Assembly (NCBI GenBank): GCA_009176605.1
Contig: SEYY01003223.1
Span: forward strand, 1 to 42,500
Direction: 5' to 3'
Source of the DNA: Armadillidium nasatum
Taxonomy: Eukaryota > Arthropoda > Malacostraca > Isopoda > Armadillidiidae
DNA: 42,500 nucleotides
In this document: positions 17,013-28,814 of the stretch, piece by piece
Layout: every line of letters begins with the position of its first letter
How positions within the stretch are numbered: the stretch's first letter is position 1
The notes under the pieces: generated by a model
Seen by the model: only the letters and a program-made list of their open reading frames with translations
Told to the model about the DNA's origin: nothing
The model's database searches: none
Position numbers and translations under genes: made by a program

Positions 17013-17541
17013 ATGGCAGAAATGAACATTATGGACAAGGAAGAATCAAAAGCAACTGTGGACCAGCTGATTGAATTTGATGTGCCATTCAATAATAATG
17101 CTGCTTCCACACCAGAACAAGAGGATGACCGACGGGATGCATCTATACACGATTTACCACCCATGGATAGATTAGAAACTATGCTCGAGGGTGCTATACG
17201 TTACTCGCGGGACATGGAAGTAAGATTCGAGGAAAGGCATAAATTGATAATGGATCAATTATCAGCTCGTGCTGATCCAGCCCCAACTCCCGTTAACAAC
17301 TACTGCTGCGACATCACCAGAGAGGTCGGTACGTCCTAAGGATAGGAAGCCGTCCGTAGCAGTAGCTCCTGAGATTGACTTAGGAATACCGCCGATACCT
17401 ACGTATATACCTTTTTCACAACCGAGCATGAACCCTACAACAGCACCCCGTATCCAATTTATTTTCTCTGTAAGAGTTCCCTGTGATTTTCCCACAATAG
17501 AAAATAAAAATAATAATAGTTGTGGTAAAACTCACGTTTAG
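17013..17541 (+). pseudogene. gag-like N-terminal fragment
   Basis: The ATG at 17013 is 35 bp after the primer binding site. The first frame (17013-17339) gives a 108-residue acidic, Gln/Glu-rich polypeptide with MDRLETMLEGAIRYSRDMEV, compatible with a helical gag N-terminus. A frame shift near 17270 moves into a Pro-rich frame (17269-17541: PPIPTYIPFSQPSM). No zinc knuckle, protease or polymerase follows. The gag call rests mainly on position after the primer binding site. Confidence 0.4.
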
Positions 17542-17660
17542 TGTTGAATCCAAAGGTGAGTTGATGATTTTCTTGAAGATGTTCAATGTGGTTACTCAGT
17601 CCTCTTGATGGACGGAGGCGTTGAAGGAGTTTGAAGTTGAAGAAGTTGAAGGTGCAATCT

Positions 17661-17800
17661 GATATTTTTTTTTTTTTAACGAACAGAAGCCCTCAGGACC
17701 TCTGCTAGGGCAGTGTGGATCAATAAAAGGAACAGCTTCGGCTGATTTAATATAAATTCAACGACAAACGTTGGAGGTCATTAAAAAACAAAAAAAAAAC
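17661..17800 (-). mobile_element. Possible retroposon 3' end on the - strand
   Basis: On the - strand this reads CCTAGCAGAGGTCCTGAGGG and CTTCTGTTCGTTAAA, then a poly(A) run (17663-17676 as T on the + strand). The form is that of a SINE/LINE 3' terminus. Confidence 0.3.
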
Positions 17801-17822
17801 AAAATTGTTTAATAGTTGAAAG

Positions 17823-17960
17823 ATGGCTAAAGAATATGAACAAGAAATAATGCTGCTATCAGAGTTCGAGCAGAACAATAAAGAAAGGTCTGTTGATGAA
17901 GAGCAATGCAGAAAAAGGGTGTTAGGTTGTAGAGAACTGACGGGTATATCGGTTTCTTAA
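17823..17960 (+). CDS. Small unassigned ORF, 45 codons
   Basis: ATG to TAA, acidic (MAKEYEQEIMLLSEFEQ at its start), with two Cys near its end. It lies inside the LTR-relic region. It may be a chance frame or an element fragment; no function can be given. Confidence 0.15.
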   Translation: MAKEYEQEIMLLSEFEQNNKERSVDEEQCRKRVLGCRELTGISVS

Positions 17961-18057
17961 TGACTGTCAATTAAGAAGACAACCGTCGTCAATTTAATAA
18001 AAGAAGGAGAACTAGGAAGTTGACTGATGATTTTTGTAGTCCAGAGTTGAAAATAAA

Positions 18058-18072
18058 CTCTAATAGCCTACA
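18058..18072 (+). repeat. Second copy of LTR-end motif
   Basis: CTCTAATAGCCTACA, identical to 16937-16951. Taken as the 3' LTR terminus of the second relic. Confidence 0.4.
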
Positions 18073-18272
18073 ATATCAACGTATGTTATTAGTTTAGTCA
18101 CCTCCATGAAAAGGTCTCTGCCTGTGAGTGGCAATAACTTGTAAAAAAAAAAAAAAAAAAAAAAAAAACTATGGGTAGGAACATTACGAGGTTGCTACAT
18201 GAGCTTAGGTATGGAAATTACAAAAAAAAATTTATAGCTATTTCAGAGGGAAAAATATTTAAAAAAAAAGTT

Positions 18273-18278
<6 letters not shown>

Positions 18279-18349
<71 letters not shown>
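18279..18349. repeat. (TA)n microsatellite
   Basis: TA tract on the left flank of the palindromic element. Confidence 0.95.
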
Positions 18350-18667
18350 CTTAGCAAACATTAGTTAAGTAGGTTAGGTCTTTTTATTGGCTATTAGGTA
18401 TAGTTAATGAACAGTGGTTTTTGGTTAGATTAGGTCTATTTGCTGACCATTAGATGTACTTTTACCCTTTAGGTCCAGGTTAGGTTAAGTCAAACTAGTT
18501 TATTAGATCTAACAACCTAGTTTGAATTAACCTAACCTGGACTTAAAGGGTAAAACTATGCCTAATGGTTAGCAAATAAACCTAACCTACCCAAAAACCA
18601 CTGTTTGCTAGCTATGCCTAATGGGCAACAAATAGGATTAACCTACCAAAAAAACAATATTTGTTAA

Positions 18668-18669
<2 letters not shown>
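18347..18669. repeat. Large imperfect palindrome with GGTTAGG motifs, between (TA)n tracts
   Basis: Two arms of about 155 bp face each other around AGATCT (18505-18510). The left arm reads AACAGTGGTTTTTGGTTAG and TACCCTTTAGGTCCAGGTTA; the right arm gives the same words on the other strand. The outer edges are TATACTTAGCAAAC and its degenerate complement. It could extrude as a hairpin and has the form of a foldback or MITE-type element inserted in TA. Confidence 0.75.

Positions 18670-18757
<88 letters not shown>
18669..18757. repeat. (TA)n microsatellite
   Basis: TA tract on the right flank of the palindromic element. Confidence 0.95.
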
Positions 18758-18760
<3 letters not shown>

Positions 18761-18863
18761 TTAAATTTTTTTTTGTAATGCAATGATCCCGCAACTTTGT
18801 CATACAAACTCGTAGGTGTTGTTAGTTTCAAATCCCTAGTTCCAGTCGAACTCACAATGCATA

Positions 18864-18942
18864 GGTATGTTGTTAGTTTCAGCAACCTGGTCTTGTACGC
18901 AAAAAATCCACTACTGTGAATGACACAATTAAAATTACTATT
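18864..18942 (-). repeat. Dispersed repeat, inverted partner of 15855-15930
   Basis: GTTGTTAGTTTCAGCAACCT and GAATGACACAATT match the reverse complement of 15855-15930 with a few differences. Confidence 0.65.
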
Positions 18943-19822
18943 AAGTATATGGCAAGCCTTCTTGGAGTTGGATAACTAAGAGGCACATTTTAATGGAGTT
19001 ACAAGTGATTTAGTTTGCTTCAATTACTCATTCTTAATAAGCAATAATTAAAATTTTGTTATTGAAATAAACTATATTTATTCTGACTGCATGTGATTAT
19101 CAGTTTTCTTTAGTTGCTAGGAAGCTACCAGCATAGAAATTTGCCTTATCAGATTGCATAATCAGTAGCTATTATTGAATTTTAAATACCCTACATTTTT
19201 TTTATATAAATGCTGACTTTAGAAATGTTTAATTTTTATTATGGTTCAATTGTTCATACTTCCTTTAATTAATTAATTATTAAACATTTACAATACAAAT
19301 CAGCTCTTTAAAAATATTAACCTCGGGCCTTAATTTATATAAACTAATTTAATTTTAGCTCCAGACATATTCACCTAACAGTTCTCATTTTGATTTTGAT
19401 TCTTAAAATAGTGATTTAAATATAAATATGAAGTTTTCTTTATAGTATAGCCAGATTAAAGTCCTCCAGTGGAAATAATTTTATTTTGAGCCTATTACTA
19501 AATGTGTTTAAATATTGCAGTGTTAAAATTCTTCTGATATTGGGTCATTGTAGTTACATCTATGGTAGGTAGTGTGGTAACATGACAAAAAAAAAAGATA
19601 CTAAAATGCTGTAGATATCATAATGGATATTATTTTACTTTCAATGTATTTTTAATTATAAAAATGAAATTTCTGATATTTATTTAGGTTTATAAAATTT
19701 TAGCGTTTGGTTAAACTTGATGTTGAAAAATTAATGCATTAAATTTTTTTTATATATTACATATATAATGATATGATGTAAAACTTTTCTAATTTATTAC
19801 AAACCTTAAAATTTTTTAAAAA
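18943..19822. other. No gene seen; upstream of MOGS
   Basis: AT-rich unique-looking sequence before the MOGS start codon. A promoter or non-coding first exon must lie here or further left, but I see no decisive core element. Confidence 0.4.
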
Positions 19823-20029
19823 ATGCCTCCAAAATCTTACAAAAATAAACATGGTAGTCGTAAAAAAGAAATCCACCACTTAAATCAATCAGATGTACCT
19901 GAAGCGAAAAAGCAACAGTGGACAATATTGCGGAGCATTGGTCTCAGTTGTATTGTTGGAGTGGTTGCCTTTTTCTTATACTATGGATTCTTAGAAACAA
20001 GGATTAATACCCCACTATCTTATCCAAAG
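19823..20029 (+). CDS. MOGS: MOGS exon 1: cytosolic tail and membrane anchor
   Basis: The ATG at 19823 is preceded by A-rich sequence (A at -3). It encodes 69 residues: a Lys/Arg-rich start, then [19 protein letters not shown] as the single transmembrane anchor. It ends PK with donor AAG|GTAATG, phase 0. Confidence 0.85.
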
Positions 20030-20723
20030 GTAATGTTTTGATGTTTAATTATAGTTTACTATCCCTCAAAATTAAATACAGTTGTAGAGTTTAATTATTC
20101 TTATTATTATTATTTGATGGTATTTAAAAATGGAATAAAATAAATAATGTGGAATAATGGTAGAGCCATTGACTCAATGAGATTGAAGGCACTGGTTCGA
20201 TGCCTTATGTAGATAATGTGGATCCTAGAAAGTTTATTTCCTCAAATAGGGCTGCCTACGAGGCATGAACTTTTATTTAAAAAGAAAAAAATGTTCAAGT
20301 TAAACCTTTGATTAAGAGGGAGTAAGGTCTTGAGAAAGATTCATATTGAAAGAAGCATCAAAAGGAGAGATTATATTCAAAAGACAAATTTTAGGAAGGA
20401 TGAGGTTATGGAGCATTTTAGAATGGGTGGGAAGCAGTAACTGTTGAGAGGAATTTTGCCACCAAAATATTATAATTATGACTAGAAAAGGTCATATAAT
20501 AAAATATATATTATTATGATTTGGACTAAGAACCATTAAATATTTTGGCTGATTCAAACTTCCTCTGTCATTTTAAAATACTCACCTCTGAACTTGGGTT
20601 CATTATTTTAAAATTGTCCAACTCTGTTCCAGTCATTTTAAAATCATCTTGCTCCACCCCAACTCTGCTCCAGACCCCATTATTTAATAGTAAAAGAATT
20701 ATTTTGGCTCTCACAATACAGCC

Positions 20724-20780
<57 letters not shown>

Positions 20781-23700
20781 TCTATTTCTATAGGTCATTG
20801 TCACTACTGGACTAGAAGACCCATCCAGATACTGGGGAACTTATAGACCTGGTCTTTATTTTGGTACAAGTGTTCGTCATCCACTTTCTCCAGGGACTGG
20901 ACTTATGTGGTTCACAAACGGACATTACTAAAACAACATCTTGGCTTTTAGGTGAAGCAGTTTGAGTAAGAATATTCTTTTTCAAGTCACTGTTTGTGTT
21001 TGCATGATATATTGTTCAGTTTAGATCATCGTATTTTAAAAATTGAAATTAATAATATCTTGGGCAGATCTATTAAGTGTATTGTGATTGTGTGAATGTG
21101 TTTGTTTGGAAGTGAAGTAAGTGATTGTGTGAAGGAATAAGTGTTTGGTTGGAGGTGAAGTAAATGTTTGCAAAGTTTAGTTTAAGATCATTAGACCACA
21201 AACTTTCACATGCTAAATAGCAGGTACCATTGAAAAAACCCACAGCCTATGTGAGAAACAGTACAGTCCTATTTAAGTGTTTGAAGCCAAACTTTGGATA
21301 AAAAAAAAAGTGTGTCCCAAAATTTGATGGTTAGACACATTAAAAAAATGTCTTAATAAAAAAGGTAATCAGAGAAATGGTGAGATGTGGAAATGAATTG
21401 CACACGTTCTTCTCTAAGGAGAAGAGATGTGAGTATCGAGTTCAGAAGATCAGTGGTCATTGTTTCATCGGCACTAAAGAAAGTGATTCAGTTCAGTAGA
21501 TAAAGCGAGATTTGAGAGTAAAAAATAAAATAAAAAAATCCTTGAAATCAGACGAAAAACTTTGGACTCTTTCAAGAAGAGCTTTATGCAAGGATCCACT
21601 CAGTGTAAGTGAAGATTATTTCATACAAAGCTGAACTACAATCATAAGCCGGAGTGATAGGATGGGCTAGACCATTCCGTTTCACCCCGTTGCCCTTTGG
21701 TTCATTCCTTTACGCGTTTCATCTTCTCAGAGGGTCTCCAGTGTACCCTTGACTCACTCTTGGAGTGCCTATGCTCCCACAACTTTCCTACTTCTTCACA
21801 TGTGTCCTATAAATTTACAAACGCTTACACTCACATTACCTATTAAATTAATCAAAATGGCGAAACATAAATCTGCCTCGGAGAATCCAAGAGGGGCAGA
21901 TTCCAAACATAGCCCCTCATCCACTCCTTCCCCCATCACCACTTGGGAGTTGGTGGCCTCCGGTGATGGTGTTGGCGCCACCAAGACCTCTATGCCGACT
22001 TGCCCTGGTGCACGGTCTTCGTTTTTCATTAATTTCTGCAACATTCGCGGTCTTTTTTCTAATCTCCACTTTGTCGAACACCACCTCTCTTTTTCTAGAC
22101 CTCATCTCTTGTTCTTAACTGAAACTCAGGTGTCTGAGTGCTCTGACAGCAAACCCTACTCTGTTTCCTCCTACTGTCTCTATCCTCAATTTTCAGCCAA
22201 AGGCGGATGTTGCGCAATGATGATGTTTGTTCTCGTGTCTTTAAATTGGAGTCTTCTGAATTCTCTACTTTATGGCTTAAACTTTCTTGCAACTCTACAA
22301 CTAAATTCATTTGTTCTGTCTACTTATCTCCTAACTCTACAGACTATCCAAAATTCTTCGACTATCTTAACTCCAAAATAGAGCACATTCTTTCTTCTTC
22401 TCCTTTCTCAGAAATCATCATTTTAGGTGATTTCAATGTTCACCACCGCCAATGGCTTTCATCTAGTTCTCAAGATCCAGCTGGTGAACTCGCCTTCCAA
22501 TTTTCTATCCAGAACAACCTTGAGCAGTTGGTGCATCTCCCTACCCGTATCCATGACCGTCTTGGTGATGAACCCAACATTCTAGACCTTTTTCTAACTT
22601 CTAACCCTTCTCCTTATACTGTTAAACTCTTTCCTCCTCTAGGTTCATCCGATCATCTTATCTCCGTATCTTGTCCTGTCTCTTCAAGTCTTCCGCAAGA
22701 ATGGCCCCCCGTCTTGGGCGAGGAGACATTTCTGGTATTTCGGTGCCACTAACTTGTCTGACTTGCGGTCGTACTTCTCTGATTTTCCATGGAATGACCA
22801 CTGTTTCCTTGGTAGGGGTCCCTCAGAATGTGCAGAGTGCATAACTGAGGTGATTCTCTCTGGCATGGAGGCGTACATTGCATATTCTTTCCCTTCCACT
22901 AAACCTAATAAACCTTGGTTTAACTCTGCTTGTTCTCGTGCTATCCGCCGCAGGGATGCTGCCTTCAGGGATTACTGTCTTCTTCAAACTCCAGAAACTC
23001 ACGCAACTTATATTTCATCCCGGAATCGTGCAAAATTTATTCTTCGAGATACCAAAAACTCTTTTCTCCGTCGCAAATGCAATAATCTTTCTGGCTCCTC
23101 TTCCTCTCGCCCTTTCTGGCATTTTGCAAAAAAATGTAAACTCTAACTTTGCTTCTTCCTCTTTCCCTCCTCTAGTATCTTCTGACTGTTCAACTGCCGT
23201 TTTGCCTTCCTCTAAAGCTGAACTATTTACTCTAACTTTTGCCTTAAATTCAACCTTAGACGATTCCGGAGCTGTTCCTACTCCTTCAACCTCCTCCAAC
23301 TCATTTATGCCTAAAATTGTAATTTCTTCTAAAGATGTCACTTCTGCTCTTTCTGATGGTATCCCTTCTGTGGTTCTCAAAACTTGCTCTTCAAAGCTTG
23401 CACCCTGCCTTGGTAAACTATTTCGTCTATGTCTTCTACTTCAACCTTCCCTACTTGCTGGAAACGTGCGCTCATTCAGCCTGTGCCGAAGAAGGCGGAC
23501 CCCTCTCAACCCTCTAACTACCGTCCAATTTCTTTAACCTCAGTTCTTTCTAAAGTTTTCGAATCTATCCTTAACAGGAAGATTTGGAAACATCTCAATT
23601 CTTCTAATCTTATCTCTGATCGCCAGTATGGCTTTCGTAAAAAACGCCTACTGGTGATCTTCTTTCCATTCTCTCTAACTCTTGGTCCTCCGCTCTTCGG

Positions 23701-26700
23701 CATTTCGGTGAATCTTTTGCTGTGGCGCTAGACATATCGAAGGCTTTCGATAGAGTCTGGCACAAAGCTTTGATTTCCAAATTTCCCTCTTTTGGAATAT
23801 ATCCTTCTCTCTGTGATCTTCTCTCTGATTTCCTTTCTGGTCGTTCAATAGCAGCTGTTGTAGACGGCCACCATTCATCCTATAAATTTATACATAGTGG
23901 TGTTCGTCAAGGATCTGTCCTATTCCCAACACTTTTTCTGCTTTTCATCAATGACCTTCTCTCTATTACTTCATCTCCTATCCACTCCTATGCTGATGAC
24001 TCCACCCTTCATTATTCTTTTCATTTTGAAAGGCACCCCTCCCAGCAACAGTTAATAGAGGCAAGGAGGGTGACCTTGGAGCAACTAACCTCTGATCTAC
24101 CTCTCATTTCAAATTGGGGCAGAGAAAACATGGTTGTTTTCAATGCCTCAAAAACTCAATTCCTCCATCTCTCTACTCGCCACAATCTTCCACACAACTA
24201 CGATATCTTCTTCGAAAACACGCAACTCAAACCATCATCTCTCCTTAATATTCTAGGTGTTTCTTTTTCTCGTGATCTTTCTTGGAAAGATCACATTACC
24301 TCTCTTTCTAAACAAGCTTCTAAGAGGTTGGGTGTTCTGAGGCGCCTTCAGTATTTCTTCACACCACCCCAGTAGCTTGCTCTGTATAGGGGTGTTGTTC
24401 GCCCTTGTATGGAGTATGAGTCACACATCTGGGGTGGTTCCACTCATACTGCTCTCCTGGAAAAGGTGGATTCTAGAGCTTTTCGCCTTATCAACTCTCC
24501 TGCTCTCACTAATTCTCTCCAATCTCTTTCTGCCCGTCGAAATGTGATCTTTCTTGGAAAGATCACATTACCTCTCTTTCTAAACAAGCTTCTAAGAGGT
24601 TGGGTGTTCTGAGGCTCCTTCAGTATTTCTTCACACCACCCCAGTTGCTTGCTCTGTATAGGGGTGTTGTTCGCCCTTGTATGGCGTATGCGTCACACAT
24701 CTGGGTGGTTCCACTCATACAGCTCTCCTGGAAAAGGTGGAGTCTAGAGCTTTTCACCTTATCAACTCTCCTGCTCTCACTAATTCTCTCCAATCTCTTT
24801 CTGCCCGTCGAAATGTTGCGTCACTCTCTCTTTACTATCGCAATTACAATGGACACTGCTCTTCTGAACTCTCTCGTCGCATACCTCCTCCACTGAGAAG
24901 TGTTTGCGCGACTCGTCTTTCTATACAGTCTCATCCTTTCTCTGTCCAACTCTCTGACCCCAGACTTAACCGCTATGCTCAATCTTACATGTACTCTACT
25001 GGTAAAGTCTGGAACACACTTCCTTCATCTATTTTCCCAACTTCCTATGACTTAGCCGCCTTCAAACGCCGTGTATCAGGTCATGTCGGCCTTTAATTAG
25101 ACCATGTTACCGACTTTCCCCCTAACTCTGGTTGAATATTGGTAGGTCTCAGGCCTTTGCCCACCAGAGGTGAAATAAAAAAATAAAAAAAGTACCTAGT
25201 TTGATATGAAAAAACTTTATTTGTTTTTTTTTTTTTTTTTTTTTTGGTACTCATAACTTTTAATTCTTGTTTCAACTTAAAAAAAGTTATAAAAAAAAAA
25301 AAAATCAAGAATTGAGAAAGATTTAATATGTATGTTTTTATAGACGTTGTTATAGTTGTGTAGGAGAAAGATGGAGGAATTATTATTGAGGCACTGGAAG
25401 CAACCATGTTTACTTTGTCTCAATTTGTATTATGAAAAGAATTTGAGGACTTCATAGTTGTAATTAATTGGCTGAGATGGTTGGCTTTTAAAAAGATAAA
25501 TTTATAAGATGAAATCATTAGGTTAAGAGTTTATGTAAAACAGTTTAGGATCATTGTTCAGCAGAAGTGAGTTGAAGATTGAAAAGAATCCTTTAGGATA
25601 TCCACGGCTTATAAACTTAAAGGTAAAATGATGACCATCTTTGGGAGCCCTAAAAGAATGTCCAGAAAGGAATTTTTAATTAATGTTGCCTGGAGAAAGA
25701 AGATAGCTTTGATATATTCAATTCAATTTGGCAAAAGTTCCATCAGAAACAAACAAAAAAAAAAAAAAAAAAAAAAGCAGAGATCAAGAATAAAAATACA
25801 TGAATTATATACATAATAATACACATTGTAGCAGAAATTACCGTTTACTACAATTTGAAATAAAATGGGGACTCTCTCCAAGAAAATGAAGGGGAAATGA
25901 ATATCCTCACACACTAAAATCTTATAGTTTATTACAAAAATTCAACAATTTCTTTGGAAAATAGATACAACAAAAAATATCATAAATAAAAAAACAGAAA
26001 AATTATTCAATTACAATTAACAAAAATATTAGACAAAATATACAAAATAAGCAATTGTTTACACAAAAATAGAAACAATATAAAATAAACAAATAACGCA
26101 GTGCGCAAACTATACTACTAGCAATACAAAAAAAATCAAAACAATAAAGGTTTGTTTTATTAATGTTTCAAAGTTTCCTTACTACCCTGTACGGGAGTGG
26201 TAATACTATCAACAATCACATAAAAAAAAAAAAAAACTATCCACAATATTATCATGAATCCTCTTTATAATATAGCTTGTACATAAACACGTTTTCCAGA
26301 TTACCGTACTAAAATATTTGTACATAGATTAATATCATACACAGAGCTCTTTAACTTTAAGGTGTATCTTTGATTATCCAATCTCCTTGAATATAACCAG
26401 CTATTCTGCAGGAATATCAATCCAATTCACAAGTCTTGGCTCAAGATAAAAACTGGAAAAATAAAAGCATTTTTCAAACACTCAAAGACATACAAAATAA
26501 ATAAATAAAGAGAAATAAAATGTTATTATTATTAAAACATTATTCTTTTTACAAAATTTCCATTAACTTAAAAAATAAACCATAAATTTTAATACCTGAA
26601 CAAGTTCAAATGTCCAGTTTTTTTGCTTTTCCTTTCAGCAGCTTTTAGCAACAAGCGCTGAGTACCTCAACTTTAAGAATACTATGCAACCATGCAAAAC

Positions 26701-28357
26701 ACTCCTTACTGGAGACTTGTAAAAGTCAAAGAACTACGAAGATAACACAGACCCACTATAAAGCACAGAATAAGGAAAATAATAGCAATAATAATAACAA
26801 TAATTGCATAAAAAAAAGCAAATAATAAGCAACCAAATTAAATTACTTTAAAGTAAATAACCTGTTCTTTCTTTTTCATATTACCTGAAACTTATAGGTC
26901 AGAATACCACTCCAAAATCTCAATTCTAACGAACTGTGTGTAACAGATTCTCAAAAATCAAAATCAAAATATTAAATAATTCCTGAAGAAAATAAATAAC
27001 AATTAAATACCAAAACTTAATCAAGCCAATTAATTAACAAAAATAAATAAAACAATAACAGTCAATCTTTAATAAGAAAATGGATGACACCCTACCATTT
27101 AAACAGAAAAGACAGAACAGAAGGTAATAAAACCGAAGAATAGAATGAAAAATAGCTGGATATAAAATGTGTCATATGTCATCCATCATTCTTACTCAAC
27201 AAAACATATATACTTAAAATATGAGACAAAAGAAATACCTTACCTAAACTTACCACAACATTAGATTATATGTAATGTGTAATATCCCTAAATTTAGGTG
27301 GTGAATGGTTGGTTGTACAAAATACAGTTAAGGTCACAGCATTTATCAAAGCCAGTTTTGTGAGTTGTTTCTAAAACTTTTATTAAATCATTATTACAAA
27401 AAGTTTTTATCTGAAGTAAAGAATCTTGTGAGTGATGCTATTCAGTCAGTACATCTCTCTTTTGTTGTCTTTCATGTAGTTTGAAGATTTTTATTGCAGA
27501 TGTCTTTTTAAATTAAATAGTTAGAATGAGGCATTTTTATCCAAGTCAGTTTAGAGAATTTGAAATAATTATTTTTACCTTCCATTTTATTATACAATGA
27601 TATTCATGCTTTACCTGTACTATTTTTAAAATATTGGAAAGTGAGTTTAGTCAAAACTTATTTGACAGTTCTTAAGAGAGTCTTGTGATGTAGGAAATTT
27701 ATAATTAAAAGGTGCGTTCCTCGGTAAGGATTCTAATAAAGATCTTGAAGATTCTTCAAGTGAAGTGACCCACGATTCAAGGTCCTCAGATCACATTTAT
27801 GCAATCTTGACACCAGCAGCAATGATATTTACAGCCTAAAATTTCTTTTTTTTATTTAGCTATTCCAGTTTAGAATGGTCAGGTGGTGTAAACAATCTTT
27901 GATGAGAGAGACCCATATTTTAAAAGGTTTTGTTCTTCTTCGTGAATAAGAAATCCATCACTTAAATTTGTTGATTGGTTCATGTAATTGCAATGATGGT
28001 TGGCAATGAAGTTTTTTAAAACTTTGTTTGCCATTTTTTTTTTTAATTTTTTTTTCCACCTATTTTTTAACTGATATTAGATTGATTGATTAAATTAGGT
28101 AATTACTTAAGTTTATATTTATTTTGGTATATCAGCTGAAATCAGTTTACTACAAAGGGTTCCACAAAAATCAAGAATCTTAAAGATTTTTGTTGTATTT
28201 TCTAAAAATAACACTGCAGCTGGATGTAAATCCAGATTTTTTGTGGAATGCATTCAAACTCATCATTTTGTAATGAAAAACATTTGATGTCTTTGATATT
28301 TAATGACAAAAATGGATTTCAGATATATTTTGAGGTCACTAACTTCAACTCTATAGC

Positions 28358-28403
<46 letters not shown>

Positions 28404-28687
28404 GTTGTAGACATTGGTATGAGCAAGGCGATGATGTAGACCATTATAGTTGGTTGGCACACGATAAGAGGAACTTTGGGTTCCAGAGAATCATCGACAA
28501 ACACACAATTTTAGAGACTTCTTTTGTGAAGAGACCCGATGAGAGGGATGGAGGTGACTGGTCAGCCAAGGATCAGGGTTTTACCCAAGGTATTATAATT
28601 ATAATAATAATTATTTTTATTAGTAGTAATAGTAAAAAAAATGTATTTTCCCAAGCGCACTGATATTAATAATTATTATGTTCTTTA

Positions 28688-28723
<36 letters not shown>

Positions 28724-28759
28724 CAACATTATTATTTTTTTTTTTTTTTTTATTTTTAT

Positions 28760-28814
<55 letters not shown>

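Larger units (their letters stand above)
16937..17541 (+). mobile_element. Second LTR-element relic: LTR end, primer binding site, gag start
   Basis: An LTR-like end CTCTAATAGCCTACA (16937-16951) is followed after nine bases by TGGCGACCCTGCCAGGAT (16961-16978). That has the form of a tRNA-3'-end complement used as a primer binding site, and resembles those described for tRNA-Arg-primed elements. A gag-like frame starts at ATG 17013. The same 15-nt LTR end recurs at 18058-18072, probably the 3' LTR terminus of the same, heavily deleted element. The LTR start could not be located. Confidence 0.5.
21655..25190 (+). mobile_element. Jockey-like LINE in MOGS intron 2, near full length, degenerate
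   Basis: Inserted in the sense direction. The 5' UTR begins about 21655, the ATG is at 21857, the coding end is TAA 25094-25096. A short 3' UTR (AGGCCTTTGCCCACCAGAGG near 25152) ends in an A-rich tail by about 25190. It encodes an EEP endonuclease and RT in a single ORF, broken by several frame shifts (near 22207, 22735, 23145, 23430, 23665), a stop at 24373-24375 and a 272-bp internal duplication. It lacks the residues that normally precede the fingers (about 23365). Sequence style matches LINEs I recall from decapod crustaceans; that link is memory, not a search. Confidence 0.85.
20952..28410 (+). other. MOGS intron 2 (7.5 kb)
   Basis: Holds a complete-length but broken LINE (about 21655-25190), AT-rich sequence with no gene (25200-28360), and an (ATT)n tract immediately before the acceptor. 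Positions 21060-21170 carry short TGTGTGAA/AGTGAAGTAA-type repeats. Confidence 0.8.

Noticed and set aside
18360..18560. GGTTAGG words as telomeric repeat
   Set aside because: They are not a tandem TTAGG array; the words belong to the arms of a palindrome.
20545..20804. Frames with poly-Leu, poly-Ile or poly-Asn
   Set aside because: They are produced by (ATT)n repeats next to MOGS acceptors; likewise at 28248-28504 and 28641-28899.
20929..20931. TAA as the true end of a short MOGS-like protein
   Set aside because: The remaining exon 2 codons, the phase-2 donor and exon 3 continue the conserved family sequence exactly.
21796..22044. Minus-strand frames across the LINE (also 22095, 22684, 23015, 23518, 23675)
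   Set aside because: They are antisense shadows of the endonuclease/RT coding strand with no domain of their own.
25628..25914. Frames over a poly-A run in MOGS intron 2
   Set aside because: They depend on a Lys or Phe run from the homopolymer and show no conserved content.
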